This document shows positions 11,420 to 23,844 of a stretch of 64,000 nucleotides of DNA, piece by piece. The stretch comes from Neoarius graeffei. Taxonomy: Eukaryota > Chordata > Actinopteri > Siluriformes > Ariidae. The position numbers were made by a program, and so were the translations under genes. Below the pieces are notes generated by a model. The model was not told the origin of the DNA and did not search any database. It saw only the letters and a list, made by a program, of their open reading frames with translations. Positions within the stretch are counted from its first letter, which is position 1, and every line of letters starts with the position of its first letter. The stretch is from NCBI RefSeq assembly GCF_027579695.1, contig NC_083592.1:30771961-30835960 (forward strand). The letters are read 5' to 3'.

Positions 11420-11824
11420 GCAGTTGCTGTTACTTTGTGCTCTGGAGTCTTGGAGTGCCTGCTTTTCTCTGAGATGGTGCTGAGTATCTTTTACAGTGCT
11501 AGCAGTAGAGCAACAAAAGAAACATGACTACCACTGTTCACTTGGAGACAAACACATGACACCTAATCCATGGTATTTCTTTAATTGGTATGTACAAATT
11601 AAACAAAAACTACAATATGCAAGTCTACATACCTGTCTGAATTATTTTCCAAGTTGTTTGAAAGCTTGGGTCCACTGATCAACATTACAGATTGGCTTTA
11701 AAACAGCAAAATACTTCAAAAAATGAAAAAGGAAGAAAAAAATCCTGTATTTATTAGTTCAAACAAAATCTAGCTTCTCATTTACAAAATATTTGTAATA
11801 CACAGTTAGTAGAATCTATGCATA
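11420..11824. other. region upstream of acsbg2 copy A, no gene
   Basis: About 0.4 kb on the 5' side of copy A. No TATA box or GC-rich promoter is evident, and no coding exon is recognised. Confidence 0.5.
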
Positions 11825-11883
11825 CAGTGGTGCTTGAAAGTTTGAACCCTTTAGAATGTTCTATGTTTCTGCATAAATATGAC

Positions 11884-13718
11884 CAGGGCCGTAACCAGAA
11901 TTTTTCAAATACCGAGGTCAAGCATGGCTGACATCTTCAAGTATTCCATTCAATCTGGAAAACGAAAAAACAAAAAAAACACTCAATATTTTGTTTTCCT
12001 GTTTTTCTGTATGACCAAAAAATGAGTGAGTGGTGTTTGTTTTCCTTTTTTCAACTCAAAACAGAACAAATAATAAACAGGGAAACCAAAACGAAATAAT
12101 AACTCTAATTTACGATTATTGATTTTCTCTATTCCCCACCCTACATTAGCCTTCCCATGATCCTCAGCGACAGTCCATCATCATCATCTCTGCGTCTATG
12201 AAACAGAAAAATTGCATGTGCATGTATATATCAAGTAATTTATTCATACATCCTATTCATTTAATATATTAAGCTGTTAATGTTAAGCTGATGATCTCTT
12301 AATTATTATTATCTCAATATAATAGTAATAATAAATAATGATAATAACATGGCATTCATTTTGTCGCTTTCAACATATTGTGTCAGGCCAACTTTGCTTT
12401 TTATTAGAGGACATGCTTAGCATTTTACGATGACTCATGTCAGGAGGAAAATATGAGGAGGAGTAACAAGTCACTGGCACTCCAACTTACGAGATTCTCC
12501 GCTTCTTTTGCTGGACAGCTTGAAAGTCAGACTCGGGAACAGCCATGATTTTCCTAGAGTTTTGCTTCCAGTAAAAGGAGCCTGAATGAGCGCAAAAAAA
12601 TATAATGTATGAATAAGAACTAGTTCTTGAGACTGACATGAATACAAATGAATTTAGTTTTATCTAAAATGAAAGTTAAGTTGCTCGTATAATCGTAAAT
12701 TAGAGTTATTATTTCGTTTTGGTTTCCCTGTTTATTATTTGTTCTGTTTTGAGTTGGAAAAAGGAAAACAAACACCAATCCCTCATTTTTTGGTCATACA
12801 GAAAAACAGGAAAACGAAATATTGAGTGTTTTTTTTTTGTTTGTTTTTTTCGTTTTCCAGATTGAATGGAATACTTGAATGATCGGATGATACACGGACC
12901 GCTCAGCTACCTGAAGTATTGGCATTATTTACATTTCATTATCTTAAATTACATTAGAATGTAGGGCTATTAGTTCTGTGTGAAGACTATGTATTAGAGA
13001 GAGTGTGTGAGAGTGTATTATTTGTGTGTGTGTGTCTGTGTGAGTGAGTGAGTGAGTGAGAGAGAAAGAGAGAGTTATGAGAGAAAGAGAGAGAGTTACT
13101 CGAACAAGCCCGTTTACTCAGCCCTGCGCAGGGCTGCCTGTGACAACGTAGTTTTGAATGTTTCTCGAAATGCTAACTAAAATGTAATAGGCAATGACAA
13201 TGAAACGTTTCCCCTTGGAAAGTTGGCATGACACCGCTGAACGGTCTGCCACTGCACTGACAATATTTTCTCACCTTCCCTCCTTCTCTTTCCCTGCTCT
13301 TCTGTTGGCTGTCCAAACCTTAATTTAGTTTGTTGCAACGTTTTCATTTTGCACTCGGGTGAAGCTCTATAATGCGATGTGACTATTAGCCTACGTTAGG
13401 TTAGGTAGGCGTATGTGATAGAGCGTAGACTACACCCTGCCTGTTTTATCCAAAACCCAACTTCCCCGGCCGACACTAGTATAGGCTACGTCACGTGACG
13501 CTGCGTTAGACACGGCAACGATAGAGATAGAGGCTGAGAGATTTCAGATGACATTAGACAAATGTGAATTTTATTGGGGGGAAATACAGATGACATGTGG
13601 ATGCGGACGCTGCGTTTTACATTGATCACTGCTCGAATTCAGCGTAGACCAATTTTAAATTTCTGAAAAAAATACCGAGGACATGACCTCGGTGTCCTCA
13701 ATGGTAGTTACGGCCATG
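11884..13718. mobile_element. non-autonomous hAT element nested in the MITE
   Basis: The 8-bp duplication AATATGAC lies at 11876-11883 and 13719-13726. Ends are CAGGGCCGTAAC and, on the complement, CATGGCCGTAAC. No transposase frame is present. The interior carries a foldback element and a GT/GAGA simple repeat near 13015-13100. Confidence 0.8.
11936..12879. repeat. long foldback element inside the hAT
   Basis: Arms of about 185 bp are inverted copies: 11936-12120 pairs with 12690-12879, starting TTCAAGTATTCCATTCAATC and its complement. The roughly 570-bp centre has no coding frame. It could be a separate foldback transposon or an internal palindrome of the hAT. Confidence 0.8.
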
Positions 13719-13814
13719 AATATGACCTAAAATTATCATCAGATTTTCACACAAGTCCGAAAAGTAGATAAAGAGAACAAATAGAAGGTTCACAAACTTT
13801 CAAGCACCACTGTA

Positions 13815-14682
13815 GAAGATTTTACTCATATAAGTTATCAAAATTACCTTCCAGGTTTGTATCTCTGTTATTACCCCAATACTACACTTAACTCCAGTGC
13901 AGTGGTGCACTTTTTATCTTCTCTGAATCAGAATCCGAATTAGAATCAGAGTCCGTATCAAGTTCTGCCAAGTAAGTACATTCTCACAAACAAGGAATTT
14001 GTTTTGGTGGTTGGTGTATATTTTGTATATATTTTGATAATCATGCGAAACTCGTCAATTGTAAAACTTGCACATATAACAGAAAAACGGGGAAAAATGG
14101 ATGAAAATGAATTTATTCCGTGATGAATATTATCCAATCAAAACGCGCGTCTTATCCCGAGTCCGTTATTGTACTGCTTTCTACAACCAATCACACGTCT
14201 CCTTACGTTCGCCCCCGCCCCCAGCAGAGCACAATACAACAATGGCGTCTGTGTCTAGAAGCAGATGATCCTGAAGGAAAATTTTACGCGTAAAATTTTG
14301 TTATATGCACACAATGAACTCACATGGTGAAGTTCTTCCTTTTGGTGAAAAGAGTAAAAAAAAATTCAAGTACTGTGGAAAGAGTTGGAAAAAAGACCGT
14401 AATAATGGTGCGTGTATCAAACGAGATGCGGAAGCTGGGCAAGGCACTGAGTGCAGAAATGTAGCTCCTGCAGAACATAATGCAGGCGTCTTTGGAGAAG
14501 AATCGGATATTAAAGATGAGATGAGGTCTTTAAGAATCCACTGATGTTCACAGTAAAGATATAAACTAAACAGCTTTTAGTACAGGGCATGCTAGCATAA
14601 GTCTTGTTTGCATCATCTCTTATTTTCTCCTTTTGTTTTGAAGAAGAGGGCACACTAAATAAAGAGTGTGCAACTGACTCCA
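13815..14682. other. intergenic segment with promoter-like patch
   Basis: No recognised gene. At 14130-14260 there are two CCAAT boxes (14133 and 14187), a GC-box-like GCCCCCGCCCCC (14211-14222) and an ATG after AACA (14242) that opens only a very short frame. A 79-codon Lys-rich frame at 14305-14544 has no recognised domain. This may be the promoter end of a decayed transposon or a retrocopied leader. Confidence 0.35.
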
Positions 14683-14901
14683 TCCATCCATCCATCCATT
14701 ATCTCTAGCCGCTTTATCCTGTTCTACAGGGTCGCAGGCAAGCTGGAGCCTATCCCAGCTGACTACGGGCGAAAGGCGGGGTACACCCTGGACAAGTCGC
14801 CAGGTCATCACAGGGCTGACACATAGACACAGACAACCATTCACACTCACATTCACACCTACGGTCAATTTAGAGTCACCAGTTAACCTAACCTGCATGT
14901 C
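14683..14901 (-). repeat. 5'-truncated SINE
   Basis: Minus orientation, beginning with a CCATCCATCCATCC tail. It stops at CTGCATGTC, so the tRNA head is missing. Confidence 0.88.
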
Positions 14902-17479
14902 AGAGCCTAATCTAGGGCGCGTAATACGCGATAATCCACTTTTTGGGCACGGGAGTGATATCGCGTATCTATTCATTTTGTCGCGCATTTATAAGTAGAG
15001 AGCGTGTAGTCGCGTTTTACTGAATCTTGTGCGTATCAATTTGTCAGCACCAGCCAAAATGTTCATACAATACTTTTGAAATATCAAACAAAAACGACAA
15101 ATCAAAATACAAAAAAAAGTCAATTTTTTTAGACTGGCAAACAAATTATTCGTGTAATCGTGCAAAATATCAGTCTATTACTCTTCAGAAACCTTTTATT
15201 TTTGTTCCGCGTCTTTCTCAGTTTTGTTTGACGTAATTTATTTTGGTTGCGATTCCAGCTTTCTCGTTTGCGCTCCCTGACTTTTTGCTTGCAGTTTTGG
15301 CACAAACTCCACGTGTGGGCGGGCTGTCCAGGAATGCATTCCCATTGGCTAGCTTGTGTTTGACTGACAGCTACGCTCAGCCATTCCCTACTCGGATTCT
15401 GGCGGACTGTTTGGCGAGTGAGCGATCCATTGACGGTAAACAAGGATCGAGTGGACTTCAGTGGCGACTATGATATTGAATTAATTCAACAAAGTGTCAG
15501 TGCGAGACAGATGTGTTGTATGTGTTGCAGACAGTAGTACACATTTGACTTGCCACGAAACACCTGCATAATGTGCACTACTGCAACACATACTTGCAAC
15601 ACGTACTTACACTTTGTTGAATTAATTCAATATCATATCAATATCATGGTTTATTTAGCGGGTAAAACAGTTTTGTGAACTATTATATCATTGGTCACTG
15701 AACCGGAAGACAGCGTATCTCAACCAATCGTGTGAAGTGTTTTAAAAATACCCAAAAGCACATGGCATATCGTTCTGTCTCATCCAAACATAACAATAAG
15801 TTTGTGTACAAATATGATCTTAGAGTACTTATATGACAGTGTGAAGACATACTAAGTCATTTGATTCTGATTGATAATGGTTTTTGTAGTTTGAATTTGA
15901 TATTTTCCTAATGCCAATATACAATTAGTTTGATAATGTTTGGTATTATGTAAGTTTTATTTAAAAATATTATGAAATATATTTAATCTGTTCTTGTCTA
16001 ATTGTAGGTACTGTAAGATTATAAATGATAGAGATTATATACTTTTTAGGAAGTCTGAATTTTGAGATTATCTCCAGTCATTTATGTCAAAATCTAGTTT
16101 AAACATAGGTAGATTGTTTAATGTTTTTCACTTTCATGAAAGGTGGTCTGAACAAAACAAATATGATAGCATTTTTAAATATTTGAGTGATTTTATTTTA
16201 TTCAGAAAGTCAGATTTTTAACAAGTAACAAACTCATTCCAGTAGGTAGTCCAGTAGGATGTTTAAGCTTGTTATGTATATATTACATATTGAATTATCT
16301 TGAAGAAATCACACATTGTTTTGAAATAAATTTCTGTCGTGACGAAGTTTCTCTTGGTGGTATTTTCGAACAATGGCAGTAAATACCACAACTTATGCTT
16401 AAGTGTAACATAGCTGTTATAATCAATAGATACAGTGGAAACTCTTTATAACAACGTCCTTGGGACCAGGGAATTTTGTTTGTTATATCAGGTATATTTT
16501 TTTATATCAGTAGTCAATAGACAATACAAAACAAAGCAAACTGATTTCATTGGGACCAGAGAAGAAAAGTTTATATTAGTAGGCATATCAGGTGAAAATT
16601 CAATCCAAATTGCTTGAAACTGCTCTCACTAAATTCAGAATTGATTGCAGAACAAGATACTTTTTACAGACTTAAAATATGTTTATCCGTTCTTGAGATA
16701 TTACAAATCAAAGATTGAAAAAACGGCTTAATTTTTGCAAAACTCATGTAATATTATGCATTAGGATCACATGGTCCAAAATGGGCCTCATTAATGAATG
16801 AGATCAAAGGTTTTTTCTTAATAACTTTTTTAATTTTCAAGATATTTACATGGAAATTGGCAGGCACATAGATGGTTGTATATTGAATACAAAGTTTGAA
16901 AAATTTGTAACAACAAATTATGCAAATTAGTATTTAATTAGTATTAATTATTTAATATAATTGTTACCTTGTGGCTCTCCCCTTTTAGTTATGCTGTCAT
17001 AGTTAGTTTTGCCAGAGTCCCTGCTTGTACTCAGCGCAAAATGTATACTGTTCCTACTTATTCAGGTGACATTGGGCATACCTAACAACCTGTGTTTTTT
17101 CTCTCTCTCCCCTTTCCCCCCCCAACGAAAAAAAATCTGTCCCTCTGAGTTACATGTCAATCCTGAGATCGAGATGCTGATCTCTTCTGCTCCTCAGACC
17201 TGCCTAATCCATCCTGGTGCCCTGTGTCTGGTTGGAGTCTCATCGCATCGCTCCTGTGGAGGATGGCCCCATATGGACAGTTGAAAGTCACACTTGGAAG
17301 ACACTCTGGACACTTACAGTAATGCTTTTATGGCTGAGGACTACAGTTGGCTTGCTAACTTTAGGACTGCAGTTGTCATGAACAGTTTTGCATTCAAGTT
17401 TCCATCAATGAAGAGTTATAACATCAACGAAACTGACTTCATGTTAAAACTGTTAATGTTATAGTCATGTTGTCTGTTG
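14902..17479. other. intergenic DNA, no gene recognised
   Basis: Contains a CGCGTA-A-TACGCG palindrome near 14918-14930 and a patch with CACGTG, GGGCGGG and ATTGGCT at about 15312-15350. A long imperfect inverted repeat lies at 15470-15636. The rest is AT-rich. The stretch from about 16435 (AACTCTTTATAACAACG) looks like a repeat, but the family is not identified. Confidence 0.45.
15470..15636. repeat. imperfect inverted repeat (~75-bp arms)
   Basis: ATGATATTGAATTAATTCAA at 15470 is matched by its complement ending at 15636, and pairing continues imperfectly through the TGTGTTGCAG stretch to a short loop near 15553. The transcript would fold into a long hairpin. Confidence 0.75.
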
Positions 17480-17698
17480 TTGCCCAAATGAGGATGGGTT
17501 CCCTTTTGAGTTGGGTTCCTCTCGAGGTTTCTTCCTCATGTCGTCTGAGGGAGTTTTTCCTTGCCACCGTCGTCACAGGTTTGCTCATTGGGGATAGATG
17601 GGATAAAATTAGCTCATGATTAAAGTCATTAAAATTCTGTAAAGCTGCTTTGTGACAATGTTTATGGTTAAAAGCGCTATAAAAATAAACTTGACATG
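17480..17698 (+). mobile_element. non-LTR retrotransposon 3' tail (fish LINE-type)
   Basis: The run GAGGTTTCTTCCTCATGTCG to GTAAAGCTGCTTTGTGACAA and GTTAAAAGCGCTATAAAAAT is a familiar 3' untranslated tail of teleost non-LTR elements. The exact family is not assigned and no coding part is attached. The last 35 bases recur at 21219-21253 because segment X starts in this tail. Confidence 0.6.
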
Positions 17699-19733
17699 AC
17701 TAATTAGGTAAAAACTTTAAATCAGTAAAATCTCTTCTTCAAAGTTTCACCAAATGGCTTTATTTGTGCAATATAAAGCTGATCTTAACTCTCATTTATG
17801 CATCACAAAGAAGGAGAAATCAATGTTAATTATAAAATATGCATAATAAGCATTGAATGTCATTCACATCCACTATTCTCTATCAAAATAAAAAAGTAAT
17901 AAAGGAATATTTCTAATACCCTCTTTGTGCTCTGTAGGCCTTTGTATTTCTAAGTAGGCCCTACTAGTTTTTATATGAAAGAATATAAATGATTATTTCG
18001 ATTAATATTCACAGCTTTCAAGGCTAACCTTGAAAAATCTGTGTGAGCCACATCCAGTAAACAGTTCCATTTAATTGAATTGAAATTGACACTCGCATTT
18101 CTGACTTCCGTTTTTTTAAATATCATTCCAACCACTAAGATCTCAATATTTTTCATCAAAACAACTACAGTTATATTCTAAAATAGTTATTTATTTACAT
18201 GAATCAGTTTGATTTGAAAAAATAAGTAGGTAAAGCTATGAAAACTCACTTCAAAGTCTCTCGTGAATCATAACATGAAAACTAGTAGACGGAAAATTTT
18301 GATGAATACTTCATCAGAAAGAGTGAGAGCTAGAGAGCATCCCTATAAAAATTATGTGATTGATATTATGAATAATCCAGTCAGAAATTGATCAGAAGAG
18401 AGAGAGCCTGACCGCTTTTCCAGGACTCAAAAAGCACTGGCAGTTTCCCAACGTCACGCAAGCAGAGTGTACCCTGTTGTACCGACTCCAACCTGCCATT
18501 ACTTCCAAAGTGCTGAACAAATCTTAATAAGATAAATTACTTTGGAAAGCAGAGATTATAAGCTTTTTAATGATAGTATTCACGATAGAAAATATTCAAG
18601 AGTTAAGCAATGACAAATTTGGAAACTTGAATGAGTGTCTGCATGCACAATTTTCACAGCATGGCCAGCAAGCGTATGATATGCCTAATATTACTGATAA
18701 AAATATTTGTCTGGCATGCTTGAAACTGGTATTAGCTTTCTCATAGCACTTACTTATGGCCCATATGCTGGTATGACTTGTGAATGCCACTTATATAACC
18801 GTACCATTGCAAAACCTCAAACTTAAAGACAAGGAAAGTCCAGTGTTGCAAGCATGCATCAGATCCTTTCAGGATCTAAGAGGGCATTGATAAAAATATA
18901 TGTTTGGCATGTTTGAAACTGGTACAGGCGGTCCTGATTACTACTTGTTTTGATTAGTTCAATCCTTGAGACTTGTCTTCGTTTGGACATTCTGCTGTCT
19001 GCTTAATGAAGGTTATGTTGACCAGTAATGTATTTTTCTTTTCATAAGACTATGATCTTAACGGGTGATGTAATGGTACATAATTTCTCTCTTTTTTTAT
19101 ACACTAGTGTAGTCTAAACCAGTGTTTCTCAACCACTGGGCCGCGGCCCATTAGTGGGCTATGAAGCACCATCTAGTGGGCCTCAATTTTTTTTTTCAAG
19201 TTGAAGCTAATTTTTATTAGGGTACAATTTTTACAGTTTATGGTATTATTGCTGGGTTGCATCCGATGTCACATCTGCCTCATTAGATATGCAAGACGTG
19301 AAGTGGTGGTCAGCTACTGTAAGCTCACTGTTTACAAAGCATTACTATCGCTAGAGTACTTTGCTAGTCATTAAAATGCCATAGGCTTGCATTGTTTAAA
19401 ATAAAGGTGAAAGAGCAAAGGATTTTGCCAAAAGACGACAAGAAAAGTGGCTCTTGAACCTTTCACTGTGACGGAGGGGAGCGGAGTCAAAGAACTGCAG
19501 TGATCACTTCGTGAAAGATTTGTAAATTCATCTGATTTATTTTGTTTGGATTCACAAAATACTTTTCTCACCATTTTCCGTTATTTTGTGATGTTTTGAA
19601 GTTCAGGAGATGCTTAAGTCTTCAGATGTGTTTTTGTTTACTGTTTGATCATGGTCGCCATATTGTAAACTAACACGTCTACAGTGGGGAAAATAAATAT
19701 TGAATGCATCAACACTTTTCTCAGTAAATATAT
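17664..19733. repeat. segment X, first copy (2.07-kb direct repeat)
   Basis: This segment is repeated at 21219-22196 plus 35402-36493 with roughly 1 percent differences by eye. It begins ATGGTTAAAAGCGC and ends in CAGTAAATATAT, which is the first ~52 bp of the Tc1 element whose full copy starts at 36442. It contains no convincing gene. A hAT-type terminus CAGTGTTTCTCAACCACTGG occurs at about 19120. Confidence 0.9.
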
Positions 19734-21218
19734 ACCTCCTCAGCTGTAACTCGGATGGAGACAAAAGCCAATGCCTTCATCCGTAAACGGCTGGGGCTCC
19801 CAAAGTGCTTTTCAGCAACAGGCCTGTATGGATGGAATGCACTCCAACTGCCCCTAAAGTCCATCACCCTTGGGTATAGGCAGGAGAAGGCAAGGCTTGT
19901 AATGGAGTTGAGGGAGTCTTCCGATACAGCGGTGAAGGACCAGTGGGTACGGGTTAAGACGGGGAGGAAGTGGAAGGTGGAGGAGGAGGTGCAGAGGGTA
20001 GTAAGCAGGATACAACACCAGGAAGTGGTTGGCATGGTCCAGCTAGGGAGGGCAGGCCTTGGATGGAGGGAGCCACCCCGTATGTGGTCCAGAGCAAGTA
20101 AGAAGGAGAGGAAGGACCTGGTGGCTGCTGACATGGCCAGGATGGAGCAGGAGGAGCTCAAAGTCAAAGCCATCGCTCAGGGCCAGCAGGGCCGTTGGAC
20201 AACATGGGAGGGGATGATGAGAAAAACTGTCAGCTGGGCGGATCTCTGGGAGACTCCACAGGCCCGCCTCAGTTTCCTAATCCGAGCAATGTATGACACC
20301 TTACCCTGCCCTCGTAACTTACATCAGTGGCTGGGGACAGAACAAGCCTGCAACCTATGCGGTACCAACAACGCCTCGTTACAATATGTCCTGTCAGGAT
20401 GCAGGACAACTCTGACACAGGGGAGGTTGAGATGGCGTCACGATCAGATCCTCCGAAAGCTGGCCGAGATCGTGGAAACAGCAAGGCATGAGGCGAGCAG
20501 AGGAGAGACAGCGGGAGCCCAACATCGCATCCACTTCCTCAGGCAGGGAGAACTGCCAGCTGGATTAGGAAGGATACTACCATCAAAGCTCCTCAATCAA
20601 GGTGCAGAGTGGAGGTTGGCAGTGGACGTGGGCAGGCAACTTCAATTTCCCCAAGAGATCTGCAGTACCTCCCTGCGACCTGACATGGTATTGTGGACCA
20701 CAGTGGAGAGAAAAGCACTGTTGGTAGAGTTGACTGTGCCATGGGAAGAGGGGTTGGCAGCTGCCCATGAGAGGAAGAGGGCAAAGTACTCTGACCTACT
20801 GGTAGAGTGCAGGGAAGCCGGATGGAGTACGAGGCTATACCCTGTGGAGGTAGGGGTAAGAGGCTTTGTGGCAGACTCGACAACCCGGCTGCTGAGAGAC
20901 TTAGGCCTGCGTGGCACCAGTCTGCAGAGGGCCATCAGGGGGCTATCTGAGGAGGCAGAGAAGGCAAGTTTTTGGCTCTGGCTGAGACGGAGGGATGTAG
21001 CGTGGGGAGCAGGCACGATTTAAGAATGCTAGCTGTAGGGGGTGGCAGGGAGACATCCCTGTTCACTGCCCTGCCACCAGGAGATGTTCTGGGTTAAGGG
21101 GCGAAACATCTATGAGCGGTGGTCCCCAGCTGATGACCCTGCAGCTAGCAAACAAGGCACCGGTGGAGGTGCTACATGCCAACAGGCAGTGCAGGAGAAC
21201 ACCTACCTGTATAAAGAA
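19734..21218 (+). mobile_element. 5'-truncated LINE with restriction-like endonuclease, between the X copies
   Basis: Only the C-terminal part of a single-ORF non-LTR element and about 195 bp of 3' sequence are present. It sits exactly between the two copies of segment X. No poly(A) run is seen at its right end, where it joins ATGGTTAAAAGC. Confidence 0.75.
19755..21023 (+). CDS. C-terminal part of R2/NeSL-type LINE polyprotein
   Basis: A 422-codon open frame; the frame is also open upstream to the LINE boundary, so the ATG is internal to a longer protein. Visible parts are a zinc-knuckle-like CNLCGTNNASLQYVLSGC at residues 199-216 and a restriction-like endonuclease region with RPDMVLW (308-314) and VELTVPWEE (324-332). 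In intact relatives the third zinc ligand is usually His; here the position appears to be Tyr (211). The family cuts target DNA with this nuclease and primes reverse transcription there. The reverse transcriptase itself is missing, so this fragment cannot be autonomous. Assignment to the R2/NeSL group rests on the endonuclease type only. Confidence 0.75.
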   Translation: METKANAFIRKRLGLPKCFSATGLYGWNALQLPLKSITLGYRQEKARLVMELRESSDTAVKDQWVRVKTGRKWKVEEEVQRVVSRIQHQEVVGMVQLGRAGLGWREPPRMWSRASKKERKDLVAADMARMEQEELKVKAIAQGQQGRWTTWEGMMRKTVSWADLWETPQARLSFLIRAMYDTLPCPRNLHQWLGTEQACNLCGTNNASLQYVLSGCRTTLTQGRLRWRHDQILRKLAEIVETARHEASRGETAGAQHRIHFLRQGELPAGLGRILPSKLLNQGAEWRLAVDVGRQLQFPQEICSTSLRPDMVLWTTVERKALLVELTVPWEEGLAAAHERKRAKYSDLLVECREAGWSTRLYPVEVGVRGFVADSTTRLLRDLGLRGTSLQRAIRGLSEEAEKASFWLWLRRRDVAWGAGTI

Positions 21219-22196
21219 ATGGTTAAAAGCGCTATAAAAATAAACTTGACATGACTAATTAGGTAAAAACTTTAAATCAGTAAAATCTCTTCTTCAAAGT
21301 TTCACCAAATGGCTTTATTTGTGCAATATAAAGCTGATCTTAACTCTCATTTATGCATCACAAAGAAGGAGAAATCAATGTTAATTATAAAATATGCATA
21401 ATAAGCATTGAATGTCATTCACATCCACTATTCTCTATCAAAATAAAAAAGTAATAAAGGAATATTTCTAATACCCTCTTTGTGCTCTGTAGGCCTTTGT
21501 ATTTCTAAGTAGGCCCTACTAGTTTTTATATGAAAGAATATAAATGATTATTTCGATTAATATTCACAGCTTTCAAGGCTAACCTTGAAAAATCTGTGTG
21601 AGCCACATCCAGTAAACAGTTCCATTTAATTGAATTGAAATTGACACTCGCATTTCTGACTTCCGTTTTTTTAAATATCATTCCAACCACTAAGATCTCA
21701 ATATTTTTCATCAAAACAACTACAGTTATATTCTAAAATAGTTATTTATTTACATGAATCAGTTTGATTTGAAAAAATAAGTAGGTAAAGCAATGAAAAC
21801 TCACTTCAAAGTCTCTCGTGAATCATAACATGAAAACTAGTAGACGGAAAATTTTGATGAATACTTCATCAGAAAGAGTGAGAGCTAGAGAGCATCCCTA
21901 TAAAAATTATGTGATTGATATTATGAATAATCCAGTCAGAAATTGATCAGAAAAGAGAGAGCCTGACCACTTTTCCAGGACTCAAAAAGCACTGGCAGTT
22001 TCCCAACGTCACGCGAGCAGAGTGTACCCTGTTGTACCGACTCCAACCTGCCATTACTCCCACAGTGCTGAACAAATCTTAATAAGATAAATTACTTTGG
22101 AAAGCAGAGATTATAAGCTTTTTAATGATAGTATTCACGATAGAAAATATTCAAGAGTTAAACAATGACAAATTTGGAAACTTGAATGAGTGTCTG
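21219..22196. repeat. segment X, second copy, left part
   Basis: Matches 17664-18640. It stops at the GTCTG target site (22192-22196) of the retrovirus insertion and resumes at 35402. Confidence 0.92.
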
Positions 22197-23681
22197 TGTT
22201 GGTAACTCGCCAGCGCCCCCTATAACGATCCCACAATTTCCTTGCGCGCTCCACCCGGATGTGACGTGAAGTGGAACTGCTTTAACTGTATCGAGAGCGC
22301 CTCGATTCGCTCTCTCATGTTCTGACTACTGGAGTGGTCGGACGGACTGTAGGCACGCAAGCTACAGTGTTGAGACTAACCGCTATTGTCTGAGAACAGC
22401 CTGTTCAAATTAGTTTCGGCCGAACTTTTGAACGACCCGCTAAGTTTCAGCGATATAGTGGTTTCGATTCTAAACCTTTGCAAAGTTTAACTACAGTTAA
22501 GTAGTTTTCCACGCTAAGAGGCATTTGCGGACAGCTTCGCTCCTCTCAGCCTTTTTCTCGTCGACGCATCACCGGAGGTTTCTCCTGAAGCACCGTGGGC
22601 CAGCTAGGCCTTCATCTCCCTGCTTCGTTAGCCGCGGTTGGACGCAGCGCGCCGCTAACCTCCTCTCCTCGGACCGCGACCCTCAGCGCGGACATCGGAG
22701 AAAGAACTTCCATCGCATTGAGTAGGCACTTGGGAAAATTTTTAATTTGTAGCTTATTCAGATGGTTGTTAGGGTCATGTTTGAGCTTTGAGCTATTTAG
22801 CATACCCGCTCAGACACGGAAGGTGTTTGTTTGTTTTTATTGTTTGTTTGTTTGTTTTTATTGTTTGTTTTGGTTCTGTTTTTTTTCTTTGAACTTGTTA
22901 GACAGGGTATCTTGCATGATATCTTTCCTTAACTCCATTGCTAGCTTCCCTATCTGATTAGCAGCGCAGCGACAAGTTTGTTATTTTAAGCTCCGAGGCT
23001 AGACCGCTACAAGGCCTAGTTCTCTCCATCCAACACATATACACACTCTCTCACACTCTTTCTCTCTCTCTCTCTCTCTCTCTCGCGTTGAGTTCTTTGC
23101 CTAGATAGTCTGTTGGAAATTGTTGTTAAGTGCAGTGTTTGGATCCAGCTGTAGCGTGGTCAGATTCTCCTTAGCAACTTATTGCTAGCTACCTCAGGGT
23201 GATACGCTAGCTGGTAGGCTTGTGTTCTCGACTAGGCCTGCAGGCGCCATTTTTCCGACGCCATTTTGATACCTTCCTCATTGAGTTACCTGTGATACGA
23301 CACCTAGGCACTGACCGCCATTTTGTTTAAGCATTGCCAGAGTGGCTAGCATTAGCATCTGCCCACAGATACCTACACAAAGCACACATTAGCCACAGAG
23401 CTAATCCTTTGTTCTATTTAGCTAACATTCCTTTGTTTTAGCTAACATTCCTTTGTTTTAGCTAACGACAAGCTAGGTCACACACACACACACGCATCGG
23501 CTTGCCCTAGCCTCACACACGCACACACAAGGGATTCTTTTCTTTTTCCTTCTATCTCTTTCTCTCTCTCTTTCCCTCAAATTTATAGTCCAGGTGTAAT
23601 TGTTCCATTGTTTTGTCTTGTTATTACCTTTGCTGACATTGAATGTATTTTGAGTTTATTATTATTAGTGAGTAGTAGACA

Positions 23682-23697
23682 AATAAAAGCTAATAAA
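23682..23697 (+). promoter_or_regulatory. polyadenylation signals in LTR
   Basis: Two AATAAA hexamers 10 bases apart. The equivalents in the 3' LTR (35120 and 35130) would end the proviral transcript. They place the R/U5 boundary soon after, and U5 therefore spans roughly the last 250 bp. Confidence 0.65.
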
Positions 23698-23844
23698 ATT
23701 GAATTGCATTTTACTTGTTCCTGTTGTTTATTCACAAGGTCAACTATTTAGAACTCCTTTTTCCTTCAGAATTTAGCTTTTGTATACAACTGGGTTTCCC
23801 ATCTAATACAGAGCTACCATTAATCTTGAGTGTAACCATTCACG

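Larger units (their letters stand above)
11825..13812. mobile_element. Tc1-type MITE split by a hAT insertion
   Basis: The inverted ends start CAGTGGTGCTTGAAAGTTTG on both sides and are flanked by TA at 11823-11824 and 13813-13814, as expected for Tc1/mariner. Without the insertion the element is only about 145 bp and has no coding capacity. Confidence 0.85.

Noticed and set aside
14305-14544. 79-codon Lys-rich frame
   Set aside because: No recognised domain, and the surroundings are repeat-rich.
22525-22957. 66- and 120-codon frames inside the LTR, present twice
   Set aside because: Present in both LTRs only because the LTRs are identical; no domain, no start context and no sign of coding constraint.
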